From Chryseobacterium lactis (GTDB lineage: Bacteria > Bacteroidota > Bacteroidia > Flavobacteriales > Weeksellaceae): a stretch of 64,000 nucleotides of DNA. The translations under genes and the position numbers were made by a program. How positions within the stretch are numbered: position 1 is the stretch's first letter; the number at the start of each line of letters is the position of its first letter. Below the pieces are notes generated by a model. That model had not been told where the DNA came from and made no database searches. It saw nothing but the letters and a program-made list of their open reading frames with translations. This document shows, piece by piece, positions 42,551 to 51,292 of this stretch. Location of the stretch: contig NZ_CP033924.1 of NCBI RefSeq assembly GCF_003815875.1, forward strand, positions 5,456,001 through 5,520,000. The letters run 5' to 3'.

Positions 42551-44467
42551 ATGATTTTAAATTCAAAAATACCACAAGGCCCGTTAGAGCATAAATGGGC
42601 GTATTATAAAAAGAAAGCCAAACTCGTGAATCCTGCCAATCGTAAAAAGCTGGATGTGATTGTCGTAGGAACAGGCCTCGCAGGAAGTTCTATTGCGGCT
42701 TCATTGGGAGAAATGGGATATAATGTTAAATCATTTTGTTTCCAGGACAGTCCACGAAGAGCACACTCTGTAGCTGCACAAGGAGGAGTAAATGCTGCCA
42801 AAAATTATAAAAATGATGGCGACAGCGTTTACAGAATGTTTGTAGACACCTTGAAGGGAGGAGATTTCAGAGCCCGTGAAGCAAATGTTTACCGAATGGC
42901 TGAATGTTCTTTAAACCTCATCGATCAATCAGTCGCTCAGGGAGTACCTTTTGGACGTGAATATGGAGGATATCTCAATAACCGTTCATTCGGGGGAGTT
43001 CAGGTAAGCCGGACTTTTTATGCGAGGGGTCAAACCGGACAACAGCTACTCCTTGGTGCTTATCAGGCCTTGATGAGACAGGTTGGAAAAGGTTCTGTAC
43101 AGCTGTTTTCAAGACACGAAATGCTTGATCTGGTTGTTATTGACGGCAAGGCAAGGGGAATTATTGTAAGAAATCTGGACACAGGAGAAATTGAAAGACA
43201 TGCCGCACATGCTGTAGTATTGGCGACCGGTGGCTATGGAAAGATCTATTACCTTTCCACCTTAGCGATGGGTTGTAATGGTTCCGCAATCTGGAGAGCC
43301 CATAAAAAAGGGGCGTTAATGGCTTCTCCAAGCTGGATTCAGGTGCACCCTACTTCCCTTCCTCAATCCGGAGATTATCAATCCAAATTAACCTTGATGT
43401 CCGAGTCATTGCGTAATGACGGAAGAATCTGGGTTCCTTTACAACAAAACGAAAACAGAGCACCCAACGACATTCCGGAAAACGAAAGAGACTACTATCT
43501 GGAAAGAAGATATCCAGCATTTGGAAATTTGGCTCCAAGAGATATTTCTTCCCGTGCAGCAAAAGAAAGAATTGATGCCGGATTTGGAATTGGTCCTCTC
43601 AAAAATGCGGTTTATCTTGATTTTTCCAAAGCGATCAAAGAGCAGGGAAAAGATAAAATCAAGGAAAAATATGGAAATTTATTTGACATGTATCTTAAAA
43701 TTACAGGATATGATGCTTATAATGAACCGATGATGATCTCTCCTTCTGCCCACTTTTCTATGGGAGGACTTTGGGTAGATTATGAATTGATGACCACCGT
43801 TCCGGGATTATTTGCATTAGGAGAAGCCAATTTTGCCGATCATGGAGCCAACAGACTGGGAGCCAATTCATTGCTACAAGCCTCCGTAGATGGTTATTTT
43901 ATTGCTCCATATACTATTGCCAATTATCTGGCGGATGAAATTCACACCGGAAAAATTTCATCGGATACTCCGGAATTTGAACAGGCTGAAAATACTGTTA
44001 AAAATCAGATCCAGGATTTAATCAATATCAAAGGAACTAAGACTGTTGATCATTTTCATAAAACGTTAGGAAAACTGCTCTATGACTATTGTGGACTGGC
44101 AAGAAATGAAGAGGGACTGAAATATGCTATCCAGGAAATCAGGAAACTGAAACAGGAATTTTATAAGGATGTCCGAATTTCTGGACAAGGAGATAAAATG
44201 AATACGGAATTGGAAAAAGCCGGCCGTGTTGCCGATTATTTTGAAATCGGTGAACTGATGTGCTACGATGCCTTAACCCGCAATGAGTCCTGTGGTGCTC
44301 ATTTCCGGGAAGAATTCCAGACACCGGATGGTGAAGCGATGAGAAATGATGAGGACTATCAATTCATTTCTGCATGGGCATGGACAGGCAAGAATGGCGG
44401 GCCTGAACTGATTAAGGAACCACTGATCTTTGAAGAAATTCAGCCAACGGTAAGAAGTTATAAATAG
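42551..44467 (+). CDS. sdhA: Succinate dehydrogenase/fumarate reductase flavoprotein subunit
   Basis: 638 residues. FAD site [13 protein letters not shown] (around 38-50), covalent FAD His72 in [15 protein letters not shown], substrate site [12 protein letters not shown] with [15 protein letters not shown], and the active-site arginine in [31 protein letters not shown] closes the flavin domain. This is the usual Bacteroidota SdhA pattern, but at 638 residues somewhat short compared with the ~670 I expect for flavobacterial SdhA. It oxidises succinate to fumarate (or the reverse). Linkage to a porin and a carboxylate transporter suggests an inducible second copy; whether another copy exists cannot be seen here. 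Confidence 0.94.
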   Translation: MILNSKIPQGPLEHKWAYYKKKAKLVNPANRKKLDVIVVGTGLAGSSIAASLGEMGYNVKSFCFQDSPRRAHSVAAQGGVNAAKNYKNDGDSVYRMFVDTLKGGDFRAREANVYRMAECSLNLIDQSVAQGVPFGREYGGYLNNRSFGGVQVSRTFYARGQTGQQLLLGAYQALMRQVGKGSVQLFSRHEMLDLVVIDGKARGIIVRNLDTGEIERHAAHAVVLATGGYGKIYYLSTLAMGCNGSAIWRAHKKGALMASPSWIQVHPTSLPQSGDYQSKLTLMSESLRNDGRIWVPLQQNENRAPNDIPENERDYYLERRYPAFGNLAPRDISSRAAKERIDAGFGIGPLKNAVYLDFSKAIKEQGKDKIKEKYGNLFDMYLKITGYDAYNEPMMISPSAHFSMGGLWVDYELMTTVPGLFALGEANFADHGANRLGANSLLQASVDGYFIAPYTIANYLADEIHTGKISSDTPEFEQAENTVKNQIQDLINIKGTKTVDHFHKTLGKLLYDYCGLARNEEGLKYAIQEIRKLKQEFYKDVRISGQGDKMNTELEKAGRVADYFEIGELMCYDALTRNESCGAHFREEFQTPDGEAMRNDEDYQFISAWAWTGKNGGPELIKEPLIFEEIQPTVRSYK

Positions 44468-44480
44468 AAAAACAAAAATT

Positions 44481-45230
44481 ATGGATTTACATCTTAAGAT
44501 ATGGAGACAGAAAGATAGAAAAGGCGAAGGGAAACTGGTAGATTATGATCTGAAAGGATTGAATTCCCATATGTCTTTCCTTGAAATGCTGGATACTTTA
44601 AATGAAAAACTCATCACAGAAGGCGATGAACCCGTAGAATTCGACCACGACTGCCGTGAAGGAATCTGTGGACAGTGCGGAATGATGATTAACGGTATTG
44701 CGCATGGTCCTTTAAAACATACAACAACCTGCCAGCTTCACCTGCGATCTTTCAAGGATGGTGAGACTATTTTGATAGAACCTTTCAGAGCGGAAGCTTT
44801 TCCTGTAAAAAAGGATTTAAAAGTCGATCGTTCTGCTTTTGACCGGATTATTTCATCAGGAGGATTTGTATCTGTGAATACCGGTCAGGCTCCCGATGCT
44901 ACGGCAATTCCCATCACTCACCAGACTGCAGAAGAAGCTTTTGATTCTGCAGCGTGTATCGGATGCGGAGCTTGTGTTGCTACCTGTAAAAATGGAAGTG
45001 CCGCATTATTTACTTCTGCAAAAATCACTCATATGGCTATACTTCCTCAAGGTAAGGAGGAAAGAAGTAAACGGGTAATGGATATGGTGGCTCAAATGGA
45101 CACTGAATTATTCGGACATTGCTCCAACACGGAAGCTTGTGAGGTAGAATGCCCGCAAGGAATTTCAGTACTGAATATTGCCAGAATGAATTTTGAATAC
45201 AACAGAGCTTTGTTTTTTAACAAAAAATAA
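44481..45230 (+). CDS. sdhB: Succinate dehydrogenase iron-sulfur subunit
   Basis: 249 residues. The N-terminal 2Fe-2S motif is CREGICGQCGMMINGIAHGP with the last Cys in TTTCQLHLRSF. The C-terminal half holds CIGCGACVATCKNG and CSNTEACEVECPQGI for the 4Fe-4S and 3Fe-4S clusters. It passes electrons from FAD to the quinone site. It is the last gene of the operon: the terminator at 45258-45295 follows 27 bases after the stop. Confidence 0.95.
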   Translation: MDLHLKIWRQKDRKGEGKLVDYDLKGLNSHMSFLEMLDTLNEKLITEGDEPVEFDHDCREGICGQCGMMINGIAHGPLKHTTTCQLHLRSFKDGETILIEPFRAEAFPVKKDLKVDRSAFDRIISSGGFVSVNTGQAPDATAIPITHQTAEEAFDSAACIGCGACVATCKNGSAALFTSAKITHMAILPQGKEERSKRVMDMVAQMDTELFGHCSNTEACEVECPQGISVLNIARMNFEYNRALFFNKK

Positions 45231-45257
45231 AAGAATTCCCAGCTTATAAGTATTGAG

Positions 45258-45295
45258 AAAAGGGCAGATTTGCAGATAAGCGGATTTGCCCTTTT
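45258..45295 (+). terminator. Terminator of the sdhCAB operon (copy 1 of a dispersed element)
   Basis: AAAAGGGCA (45258-45266) pairs with TGCCCTTTT (45287-45295), and the stem continues inwards through wobble pairs to 45273/45280; T's follow. The element is nearly the same as the terminator at 49889-49926. Confidence 0.8.
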
Positions 45296-45309
45296 TCAAT
45301 TGTTCCTTT

Positions 45310-45339
45310 TTGTTTTTAATCCCATTTTCCCTTCCTTTG
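45310..45339 (+). promoter_or_regulatory. Candidate promoter of the cyclase gene
   Basis: TTG (45310-45312) and TTCCTTTG (45332-45339, one mismatch to TAnnTTTG) with a 19-base spacer. It ends five bases before the ATG at 45344, so the mRNA could be leaderless. Confidence 0.35.
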
Positions 45340-45343
45340 TCTT

Positions 45344-46114
45344 ATGAAAACACCAATTATCGATTTATCCAAACCCATTCAATATAATGCAGGTGATCCC
45401 TGGTTTATGAGGGTTAAAATTAAGCATAAGCCTCATAAAAAATCACATTGGCTGATCCGCTTGGCGTTGAATCTTCCTTTCAGACTTTTTCCCAAAAACT
45501 GGATAGGATGGGCAGATGACACCATTAAAAATATGGGACTGCATGCCACCACTCATATTGATGCACCATGGCATTATGGTCCTGTAGTAGAAGGAAAACC
45601 GGCGAAAACAATTGACCAGATTCCATTGGAATGGTGCTATGGAAACGGAATTGTAATCGACTGCACCCACAAAGAAGATTTTGTAGCCATTACCGTTGAT
45701 GATCTGAAAAAGGATCTTGATAAAAATGGAATTACCATTCAGCAAGGAAATATTGTCCTGATCAGAACGGATCGTGACCGATTGATGGGAACGCCTGATT
45801 TTGTAGAAAAAGGAACAGGAATGAGCCGGGAAGCTACAGAATGGCTGATTGACCAAGGGGTAAAAGTAATGGGAATAGATCAATGGGGATGGGATCTTCC
45901 CTTAAAATATATGGCAAAAAAAGCCAAAGAGCTTAATGATCCGGAATATTTCTGGGAAGGTCATCGTGTAGGAATTGAAAAAGAGTATCTGCATATAGAA
46001 CAGCTTACCAATCTCAGTGCCCTGCCTCCTTCAGGATTTAAGATCTGTGTATTTCCTCTAAAAATTGTGGGTGGTTCTGCAGCTCCGGCGAGAGTTGTAG
46101 CCATTATGGACTAG
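45344..46114 (+). CDS. Cyclase-family hydrolase (kynurenine-formamidase-like)
   Basis: 256 residues. The metal motif HATTHIDAPWHYG (H-x-T-x-H-x-D-x-P, around residue 67) is the hallmark of the PF04199 'cyclase' family. The first line IDLSKPIQYNAGDPWF and GIDQWGWDLP are also family-like. Known members hydrolyse N-formylkynurenine or isatin, and others are of unknown use. The gene is separated from sdhB by a terminator and has its own candidate promoter, so it is probably not part of that operon. It converges on the next minus-strand gene with 16 bases between the two stops. Confidence 0.87.
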   Translation: MKTPIIDLSKPIQYNAGDPWFMRVKIKHKPHKKSHWLIRLALNLPFRLFPKNWIGWADDTIKNMGLHATTHIDAPWHYGPVVEGKPAKTIDQIPLEWCYGNGIVIDCTHKEDFVAITVDDLKKDLDKNGITIQQGNIVLIRTDRDRLMGTPDFVEKGTGMSREATEWLIDQGVKVMGIDQWGWDLPLKYMAKKAKELNDPEYFWEGHRVGIEKEYLHIEQLTNLSALPPSGFKICVFPLKIVGGSAAPARVVAIMD

Positions 46115-46130
46115 CGAAAGAGAAATCAAA

Positions 46131-47093
46131 TTAAAAAATCTTAGGAATCATAATCTTCTTAGGATCATTCTCATCATATAAAACCTCTATACTTCCATTT
46201 TTGGGAACGGAGGAAAGGTGTAAAAGACTGATAATCTTTTTATAGACGGCGATGTGTTCATTCCCTCTAAAATCTTTAAAACTCACCTGAAACATGATCT
46301 GAGGTTGGTCATTAACAGTCAGTCCCGTTTGGCTTACACTGATAATCGTAGCTTTTGTATTTCTTCCGGCGAATAAGATATATTCGTCTTTTTTATTTTT
46401 CACAAACTTTCCTACAATATAATTAACGATCAGTATCGTTAAAAAAAACATGATACCACTGAAAATAATGGGATGCATAAACGTCAGAAATCTCCATCCG
46501 AAATCAAAAGATTCTCTTATATAAAAATACCCGTAAAGTCCGATCACATAAGCAATCAGAAAAGCAATAAACAAAACTCTTACCAACAAATTATTGACTT
46601 TAAATTTAGTCTGGCTCCCACTCAAAATATAATGAGGTTCCTTTGATGGGGAAGGATTCAAAAGGACTTTGATAGTGTTACCGGCATCAAATCTTTTCTC
46701 CTGCGGTTTTGTATCATAAAACATCATTTCCTGTTGGATCAGGGTATTTTTGAGATTCCGAAAAGAAAAAGTAATATGAATCATATTGGTCTTGGTCTTC
46801 GGACTGTATTTTACCAGCTTATAATTCGTAATTTCTGCATCTCTGGGAATTCCGTTTTGCATGATATTACTGATGGCATTCTTCTCTTTAAACGTTTTCA
46901 CCAGAAGGTTATTGATCATAAAAAAAAGAACATACAACCAGATAAGAATAGAAAAACCGAGATAGACATAGCTGATGGCTAATGAATTTCTCGGTTCTGT
47001 ACTTATGTCTTCGATCATCACATACAAGAAAATAGGAAACGGTATGCAGAAAACCAGCATATAAAGTGTCCAGAAAATGATCATAAATTTCAT
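46131..47093 (-). CDS. Membrane protein with DUF3592-like soluble parts, unknown function
   Basis: 320 residues. Two pairs of membrane helices (about 4-27 and 43-63; about 175-192 and 208-230) alternate with two soluble segments that resemble each other: GIPRDAEITNYKLVKYSPKTKTNMIHITFSF ... GNTIKVLLNPSPSKEP and GRNTKATIISVSQTGLTVNDQPQIMFQVSF ... GSIEVLYDENDPKKIMIP. The repeat of a strand-rich domain ending in 'V L/Y x (N/D) P x x P' after each helix pair suggests an internal duplication of a DUF3592-type unit. Function is unknown. It is probably transcribed alone, as the next gene starts over 60 bases away. Confidence 0.65.
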   Translation of the reverse strand: MKFMIIFWTLYMLVFCIPFPIFLYVMIEDISTEPRNSLAISYVYLGFSILIWLYVLFFMINNLLVKTFKEKNAISNIMQNGIPRDAEITNYKLVKYSPKTKTNMIHITFSFRNLKNTLIQQEMMFYDTKPQEKRFDAGNTIKVLLNPSPSKEPHYILSGSQTKFKVNNLLVRVLFIAFLIAYVIGLYGYFYIRESFDFGWRFLTFMHPIIFSGIMFFLTILIVNYIVGKFVKNKKDEYILFAGRNTKATIISVSQTGLTVNDQPQIMFQVSFKDFRGNEHIAVYKKIISLLHLSSVPKNGSIEVLYDENDPKKIMIPKIF

Positions 47094-47154
47094 AACTGTT
47101 ATTTTGCAGTGCTTGATAAAGTTATGATATTATTATTTACCGGAAGTTTATTTC

Positions 47155-48168
47155 CTATACTTCTTTTTCGAAGTATAATCTATAGTATTTTCCTTTGTCA
47201 TCTTCTCCGGTTTCAATTTTTTGTCGGTCACCGTGGATGTAAATGTGAAAATTTTTATCAAGTTTAATGATACTTTTAAAATGTCTCTGGGTTTTCTTTA
47301 CCGCCGCTTCACTGATCGGGAATTCTTCGGCAATATTTACCTGCATATCCTGTTCATAATCGGTTTTGAAATTAACGAAGCTTTCAATCACATGCTCATC
47401 TCCCAACACTTCTTTGGCAAAATCATCCAGTTTGAATTCTTCCTTTTCTTTAAAGAAATTAATAGATTTATTTAAAAAATCTGCCTGGTCTGCTTTGGAT
47501 ACTTCAAATTCCTGTGGAAGCTGTTTGGTGATATAGTCTTTGTAAACCATTAAAGCTTCTTGCGTGTGGAAATATTCATCGTCACGTTGTTTTACTTTCA
47601 GGAAATCTTCAAACCAGTAATACATATCACCGTTTTTGTTGTTATCCACTACGGAAAGTACATACCCGGTTTCTTTATCATTATTGTAGATTAAAGCAGC
47701 TTTATCGATTTTAGATAATCCGATTCCCTGATCTTTTTCAATATCAAATGTTTCTTCGGCAGGATTTATTTTAAGGAAAGATTCTCTTTTCTCAGTTTTA
47801 AAAATACCGATTTTATCTACTTTGTTCGGGCGATCGCTTTCATCTTCAAAAAGTACGATGAACAACTCTCCACTTTGAACTCTAGGGTTTTCTGCTGCTT
47901 CGAATAAGTGCTTTGCAATATTTTCAGATTCCCATATAAATTTGGACTTATCATCAAAAATTTCAGATACAGCACTGTAAACCGGGTTATTTACCAGATA
48001 GGTGTCACTGTAAAAATGAAAAGTTTCTTCTGACTTGAATGATCCTAAAAAATAATCCTCAAGCAATTCTGCCATTCCTTCCTCCAGCTTCAATTCCTCC
48101 TGGGAAAGCGTTAAGGTATCTCCATTGATCTTATTTCCGACTCTGTGTACTATAATTTTTGAAAACAT
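47155..48168 (-). CDS. Nucleoid-associated protein (NdpA/YejK family)
   Basis: 337 residues from the ATG at 48168 (MFSKIIVHRVGNKINGDTL). A longer frame to 48201 is rejected: an exact -7 element TATCTTTG lies at the complement of 48189-48196, inside the added part. The order of segments, LEEGMAELLEDYFLGSFKSEETFHF and IFDDKSKFIWESENIAKHLFEAAENPRVQSGELFIV, and the C-terminal DYEQDMQVNIAEEFPISEAAVKKTQRHFKSIIKLDKNFHIYIHG match the NA37/NdpA family that binds DNA in the nucleoid of E. coli. Its role in Bacteroidota is not worked out. Confidence 0.8.
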   Translation of the reverse strand: MFSKIIVHRVGNKINGDTLTLSQEELKLEEGMAELLEDYFLGSFKSEETFHFYSDTYLVNNPVYSAVSEIFDDKSKFIWESENIAKHLFEAAENPRVQSGELFIVLFEDESDRPNKVDKIGIFKTEKRESFLKINPAEETFDIEKDQGIGLSKIDKAALIYNNDKETGYVLSVVDNNKNGDMYYWFEDFLKVKQRDDEYFHTQEALMVYKDYITKQLPQEFEVSKADQADFLNKSINFFKEKEEFKLDDFAKEVLGDEHVIESFVNFKTDYEQDMQVNIAEEFPISEAAVKKTQRHFKSIIKLDKNFHIYIHGDRQKIETGEDDKGKYYRLYFEKEV

Positions 48169-48201
48169 TTTTCTGAATATTTGGACTGCAAAGATATTCA
48201 T

Positions 48202-48580
48202 TCTATCCTTTACACGAAACTTAAAATGGGATCGATTTTGTTCCGGATTGTATCAAACTTTTAAACCATAAAAGTTTTTATTTAAAAATATTTTAGTTCA
48301 ATTTAGAATGTTTATTAGGCTAGATTCCTGCGGAATGACAATGTTTCTATGCATCATATTATTTGGTGATATCAACTTCTTTTTGTCATTCCGAAGGAAT
48401 CTAAATATAGCAGGTTTATTAAACCATCCTCTCCCAATTTGATAAACTCCTTATCATTTTGACATGCTTTTTTACTCAAAAAATTAAATCACAAAACCAT
48501 AACTATTTAAATATAAACACATTAAACAGAATCCACATTCAAAGGTACACCATTGGCATCATGATTTGAAAACATAGAAA
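48202..48580. other. Intergenic gap with a dispersed inverted repeat
   Basis: 379 bases between divergent genes. It holds the inverted repeat at 48321-48403 described separately and otherwise AT-rich sequence. No clear promoter for the small-protein genes was seen. Confidence 0.5.
48321..48403. repeat. Inverted repeat, REP-like (GATTCCT-CGGAATGACAA)
   Basis: TAGATTCCTGCGGAATGACAA (48321-48341) and the right arm (48383-48403) match as an inverted repeat with one mismatch, 41 bases apart. It contains a GGAATGACA-type word that I associate with dispersed repeats in Chryseobacterium genomes; that comparison is memory only. Confidence 0.6.
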
Positions 48581-48745
48581 ATGGACTTAAAGACTTTAAA
48601 CAGAATAGATAAATTAAGAAGATTAAAAAGCAGAGGACCGAAAACGCCTTCATGGCTAAAGCCTTACCATATGCTCTTCTTTGCTTTTTTGATTGTTTTC
48701 ATCTTTGGAGCTCTCATGAAAGTACTGGAAATCAACCACATTTAA
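48581..48745 (+). CDS. Tiny single-pass membrane protein, first module copy
   Basis: 54 residues. A basic N-terminal half (MDLKTLNRIDKLRRLKSRG, then PKTPSWLKPYH) is followed by one hydrophobic helix (about residues 31-48, MLFFAFLIVFIFGALMKV) and a short tail. The basic side should stay in the cytosol. The next gene begins 11 bases after its stop, and a second pair of the same layout follows at 49196. Its shortness hides it from many gene finders; the coupling to the next gene and the module duplication argue it is real. Function unknown. Confidence 0.65.
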   Translation: MDLKTLNRIDKLRRLKSRGPKTPSWLKPYHMLFFAFLIVFIFGALMKVLEINHI

Positions 48746-48756
48746 AATATAATACG

Positions 48757-49113
48757 ATGAACTATTTACAAGCCGTACAGGAAATCACAGACGTGGTTCC
48801 CGATTTTGAAAATGAAGTGAAAGAAATTAAAATTCAAAACTCTTATAACATCATCCGGACATTTACAGGATGTATAAAAAATATGATCCGCCAGAATGAC
48901 AGAAATCTGTTGTTTAAGAGTTTACAAAAAATGGACAAAATTTACACGAACGGAGATGTCATGTTAAAAAATGCAATTGAGACTACATTTATCTATTCTC
49001 TGGACAATTGTACAGCATTTTGCAGTGAAGAATACAAAAAACTGATATTTAGTCACATTTCCCCTACTCTTCAGACGACCTATTCGAGACAAATTTACAG
49101 TCATGGCATATAA
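48757..49113 (+). CDS. Small helical protein, first module copy (DUF7674-like)
   Basis: 118 residues from the ATG at 48757 (MNYLQAVQEITDVVPDFE); a longer frame from 48652 would run across the preceding small gene and gives an unlikely N-terminus. The protein is mostly helical, with KMDKIYTNGDVMLKNAIETTFIYSLDN in the middle, matched by LMDALYTNGNSYVRTMIENIFVRSFES in the gene at 49379. From memory it resembles the DUF7674 family of Bacteroidota; this is not certain. Function unknown. Confidence 0.7.
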   Translation: MNYLQAVQEITDVVPDFENEVKEIKIQNSYNIIRTFTGCIKNMIRQNDRNLLFKSLQKMDKIYTNGDVMLKNAIETTFIYSLDNCTAFCSEEYKKLIFSHISPTLQTTYSRQIYSHGI

Positions 49114-49195
49114 AGTCTTTGTTACATTATTTACCTGTTTCATTACAAAGTGTTTAAATTAAACAAAATTAAAAATAACTCACAATCAATGGATT

Positions 49196-49327
49196 ATGAA
49201 AAATAAAATCAGAAGAATTTCAGACTGGAAAACCTGGAAAAACACCACTACCAAGCACAATACAGAGATATTACTCACTCACATCGCAGTGATTGTAGGG
49301 GTGTTTATTTTTGCAGCCTGTCTTTAA
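49196..49327 (+). CDS. Tiny single-pass membrane protein, second module copy
   Basis: 43 residues: a basic N-terminus (MKNKIRRISDWKTWKNTTTK) then one hydrophobic helix (HIAVIVGVFIFAACL) at the very end. It has the same layout as the 54-residue protein at 48581: basic segment with Trp, then a single helix. It sits in front of the second helical protein gene (51 bases apart). Sequence identity between the two small proteins is low, so the shared design rather than sequence supports the pairing. Confidence 0.55.
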   Translation: MKNKIRRISDWKTWKNTTTKHNTEILLTHIAVIVGVFIFAACL

Positions 49328-49378
49328 ATTTTGGTATACATTTCGCTGCAATAAAAAGTGTTTGAAAAATTCTTAATT

Positions 49379-49774
49379 ATGATGAAAGTACAAATGCAAA
49401 CTATTAATCAAAAAATAGCTGTTGAATACTTAAAATTTTTCTATCCTAGACTTCGCAATGAAATCACACAGTTATCTGTTCAGGATAATTTTGCAGGAAT
49501 CATGCAGGCTACCGTTAATTATCTGAAAGGGCTGCTGCAGGAAGCAAAGATCAACATCATTGCCCATCACATTAAATTAATGGATGCACTCTATACGAAT
49601 GGAAATTCTTATGTAAGAACAATGATTGAAAATATTTTTGTAAGATCTTTTGAAAGCTTTAAAAAGCATGCTAAGATCCAGCATTGGAAACTCTTGTATC
49701 AGTATATGCCTGTAAGCTTCCAGATTATTTATAACGACCAGCAAAAGCAGGATCAGATGTATTTTGGGAAATAA
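49379..49774 (+). CDS. Small helical protein, second module copy (DUF7674-like)
   Basis: 131 residues from the ATG at 49379 (MMKVQMQTINQK); a GTG at 49358 would add 7 residues. It is a paralogue of the protein at 48757: the segment MD-x-x-YTNG-x6-IE-x-x-F-x-x-S aligns without gaps and the rest follows a similar helical pattern ending IIYNDQQKQDQ. Duplication of both the small and the helical gene suggests the module works as a unit. Function unknown. Confidence 0.75.
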   Translation: MMKVQMQTINQKIAVEYLKFFYPRLRNEITQLSVQDNFAGIMQATVNYLKGLLQEAKINIIAHHIKLMDALYTNGNSYVRTMIENIFVRSFESFKKHAKIQHWKLLYQYMPVSFQIIYNDQQKQDQMYFGK

Positions 49775-49888
49775 GACAAAGAAGCAAAGGATAAAAAGGC
49801 AAGATGCAATAAGGCAATATATTTAAAGCTCTCAAAAGCTTGATTTATTGAATGACTTTTGCCAGAACGCCAAAAAATAATTATAGTG

Positions 49889-49926
49889 AAAAGGGCAAAT
49901 TTGCAAGTGTGCGAATTTGCCCTTTT
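49889..49926 (+). terminator. Terminator after the small-protein modules (copy 2 of a dispersed element)
   Basis: AAAAGGGCAAATT (49889-49901) pairs with AATTTGCCCTTTT (49914-49926), extending inwards to 49904/49911; GTTTTC follows. Nearly the same as the element at 45258-45295, with compensating changes in the stem. The terminator is 115 bases past the last gene. Confidence 0.8.
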
Positions 49927-50006
49927 GTTTTCTCAGCTTCTATGCTCTTTTCTCCTGCCCCGATTTCGTCAATACACACAAAAGCCCTATTTTTGTAAAA
50001 AAACCA

Positions 50007-50600
50007 ATGAAATACTCTTTGTATGCCGCCCTGGCATTACTATCATTCATCTCATGCGGGAATAATGACAATACGATTGATGACCCCAGACCCGTAGATA
50101 AAAAAGCTTATCATTTCGAGTTTAAAAATTACCATGTTACCAATACAGTCCTTTACAAAGGCACTCAAAAATCAAATCCTGATGAATCTCTCCTGAATAC
50201 ATACTGGCCTTTATACCAAGAGCCTGCATGGATGAAAATAAACCTGGATTTGCAAAATAATTCTATTCAGTTGGTCGCAGAATCTACTACCGACTTTACC
50301 TATAATTTTAAAATGTCCAATGATTCTGTCTTCATCAATGAAAATGGCAGCAATAAACCTAGCTATATAGGTAATTTTAATAAAAACGAAGCTTCTTTTA
50401 CTTTAAAAAGAACGTTCCAATATATAAAAAGGGTACCCAGAGAGGATAACGACGGGTTATTGATTACCCAAACTACGCTATTTGGAACCACAAAACCAGA
50501 AAACATTTTTGGAAAGGTTTTTAAGACTCCTTCAGAAATGACGAAATCAGAAGATCAGGTTTTATGGAGTAATATTGAGTATTATTATAAGGCCTTGTAG
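50007..50600 (+). CDS. Hypothetical lipoprotein
   Basis: 197 residues from the ATG at 50007, chosen because it starts a lipoprotein signal (MKYSLYAALALLSFISCGNN, lipobox FISC, Cys17); the frame is open back to 49917 without signal features. The mature part is beta-rich with many Asn and Thr (QNNSIQLVAESTTDFTYNFKMSNDSV), like the small envelope lipoproteins of Bacteroidota. An exact -7 element TATTTTTG (49988-49995) lies 11 bases upstream. No function can be assigned. Confidence 0.75.
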   Translation: MKYSLYAALALLSFISCGNNDNTIDDPRPVDKKAYHFEFKNYHVTNTVLYKGTQKSNPDESLLNTYWPLYQEPAWMKINLDLQNNSIQLVAESTTDFTYNFKMSNDSVFINENGSNKPSYIGNFNKNEASFTLKRTFQYIKRVPREDNDGLLITQTTLFGTTKPENIFGKVFKTPSEMTKSEDQVLWSNIEYYYKAL

Positions 50601-50624
50601 GTTCATTTTTGACACTAATATTCA

Positions 50625-50673
50625 AATAAAAACAAATCCCCGGAAAATAGATCTTCGGGGATTTGTTTTTATT
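50625..50673. terminator. Bidirectional terminator between lipoprotein and thioredoxin genes
   Basis: An 18-bp perfect stem (50625-50642 / 50656-50673, core AAATCCCCG) with a 13-base loop and A/T-rich ends. The core matches the hairpin at 53693-53719. Confidence 0.88.
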
Positions 50674-50684
50674 ACTGGGAAGTT

Positions 50685-51197
50685 TTATTTCTTCATAAAT
50701 ACTTTTTGAATGGTTGCACTTTCTTCTTTATTGAGCTTAGAAGCTTTTCCAAGTTTTGCAATGAAAGCAGAAACTTCTTCTGAAGTAGCCGGTGAACCTA
50801 AATTTTCGCCCTTAGCATTAAAAGAATCTGCAAGCACCTCACCTTTAGGATTAAGAACCAACCAGAAAGGTAGTCCGGCATTTTCACCCTTGTATTTATT
50901 CATCAATTCCTGTCCGCCCGGATTTTCAAGACTTTTCTTTTCACCTCTTTCCTGAACATCTACATAGGCAGTAACAAATCTTTTATTGAAAATAGGTTTG
51001 GTCTCCGGAAGATCCATATTCTTTTCCATCATTTTACACCATTTGCACCATGAAGCATGAAATACCAATAAGACATTTTTCTTGCTTGTTTTCGCTTCTG
51101 TAAGAGCCTTGTTGAGTACCACACTTGCTTTTTCCTGTGCCAGACTTAATTGAAAAAACAATAAAGCAGCCACGACAATAATTCTGGAATATTTCAT
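50685..51197 (-). CDS. Secreted thioredoxin-like protein
   Basis: 170 residues from the ATG at 51197 (signal peptide MKYSRIIVVAALLFFQLSLAQ); an upstream start at 51251 is open but spoils the signal peptide. The active site is FHASWCKWCKMMEKN (C-x-x-C), followed by FNKRFVTAYVDVQERGEK and the cis-Pro region GLPFWLVLNPKGEVLADSF. It is a DsbD-gamma/thioredoxin_7-like domain that would reduce disulfides in the periplasm. No partner gene is adjacent. Confidence 0.87.
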   Translation of the reverse strand: MKYSRIIVVAALLFFQLSLAQEKASVVLNKALTEAKTSKKNVLLVFHASWCKWCKMMEKNMDLPETKPIFNKRFVTAYVDVQERGEKKSLENPGGQELMNKYKGENAGLPFWLVLNPKGEVLADSFNAKGENLGSPATSEEVSAFIAKLGKASKLNKEESATIQKVFMKK

Positions 51198-51292
51198 TCG
51201 AATCTTTTTTATTTTATACGAATGTAGACATTTAGAAAGAAATACAATCATTAGGATATTTTAATTACTTTTAAATCAGCAATAACCCGATC

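Noticed and set aside
48652..48756. N-terminal extension of the first helical small protein
   Set aside because: Runs through the tiny membrane-protein gene in another frame; the paralogue starts at the equivalent of 48757.
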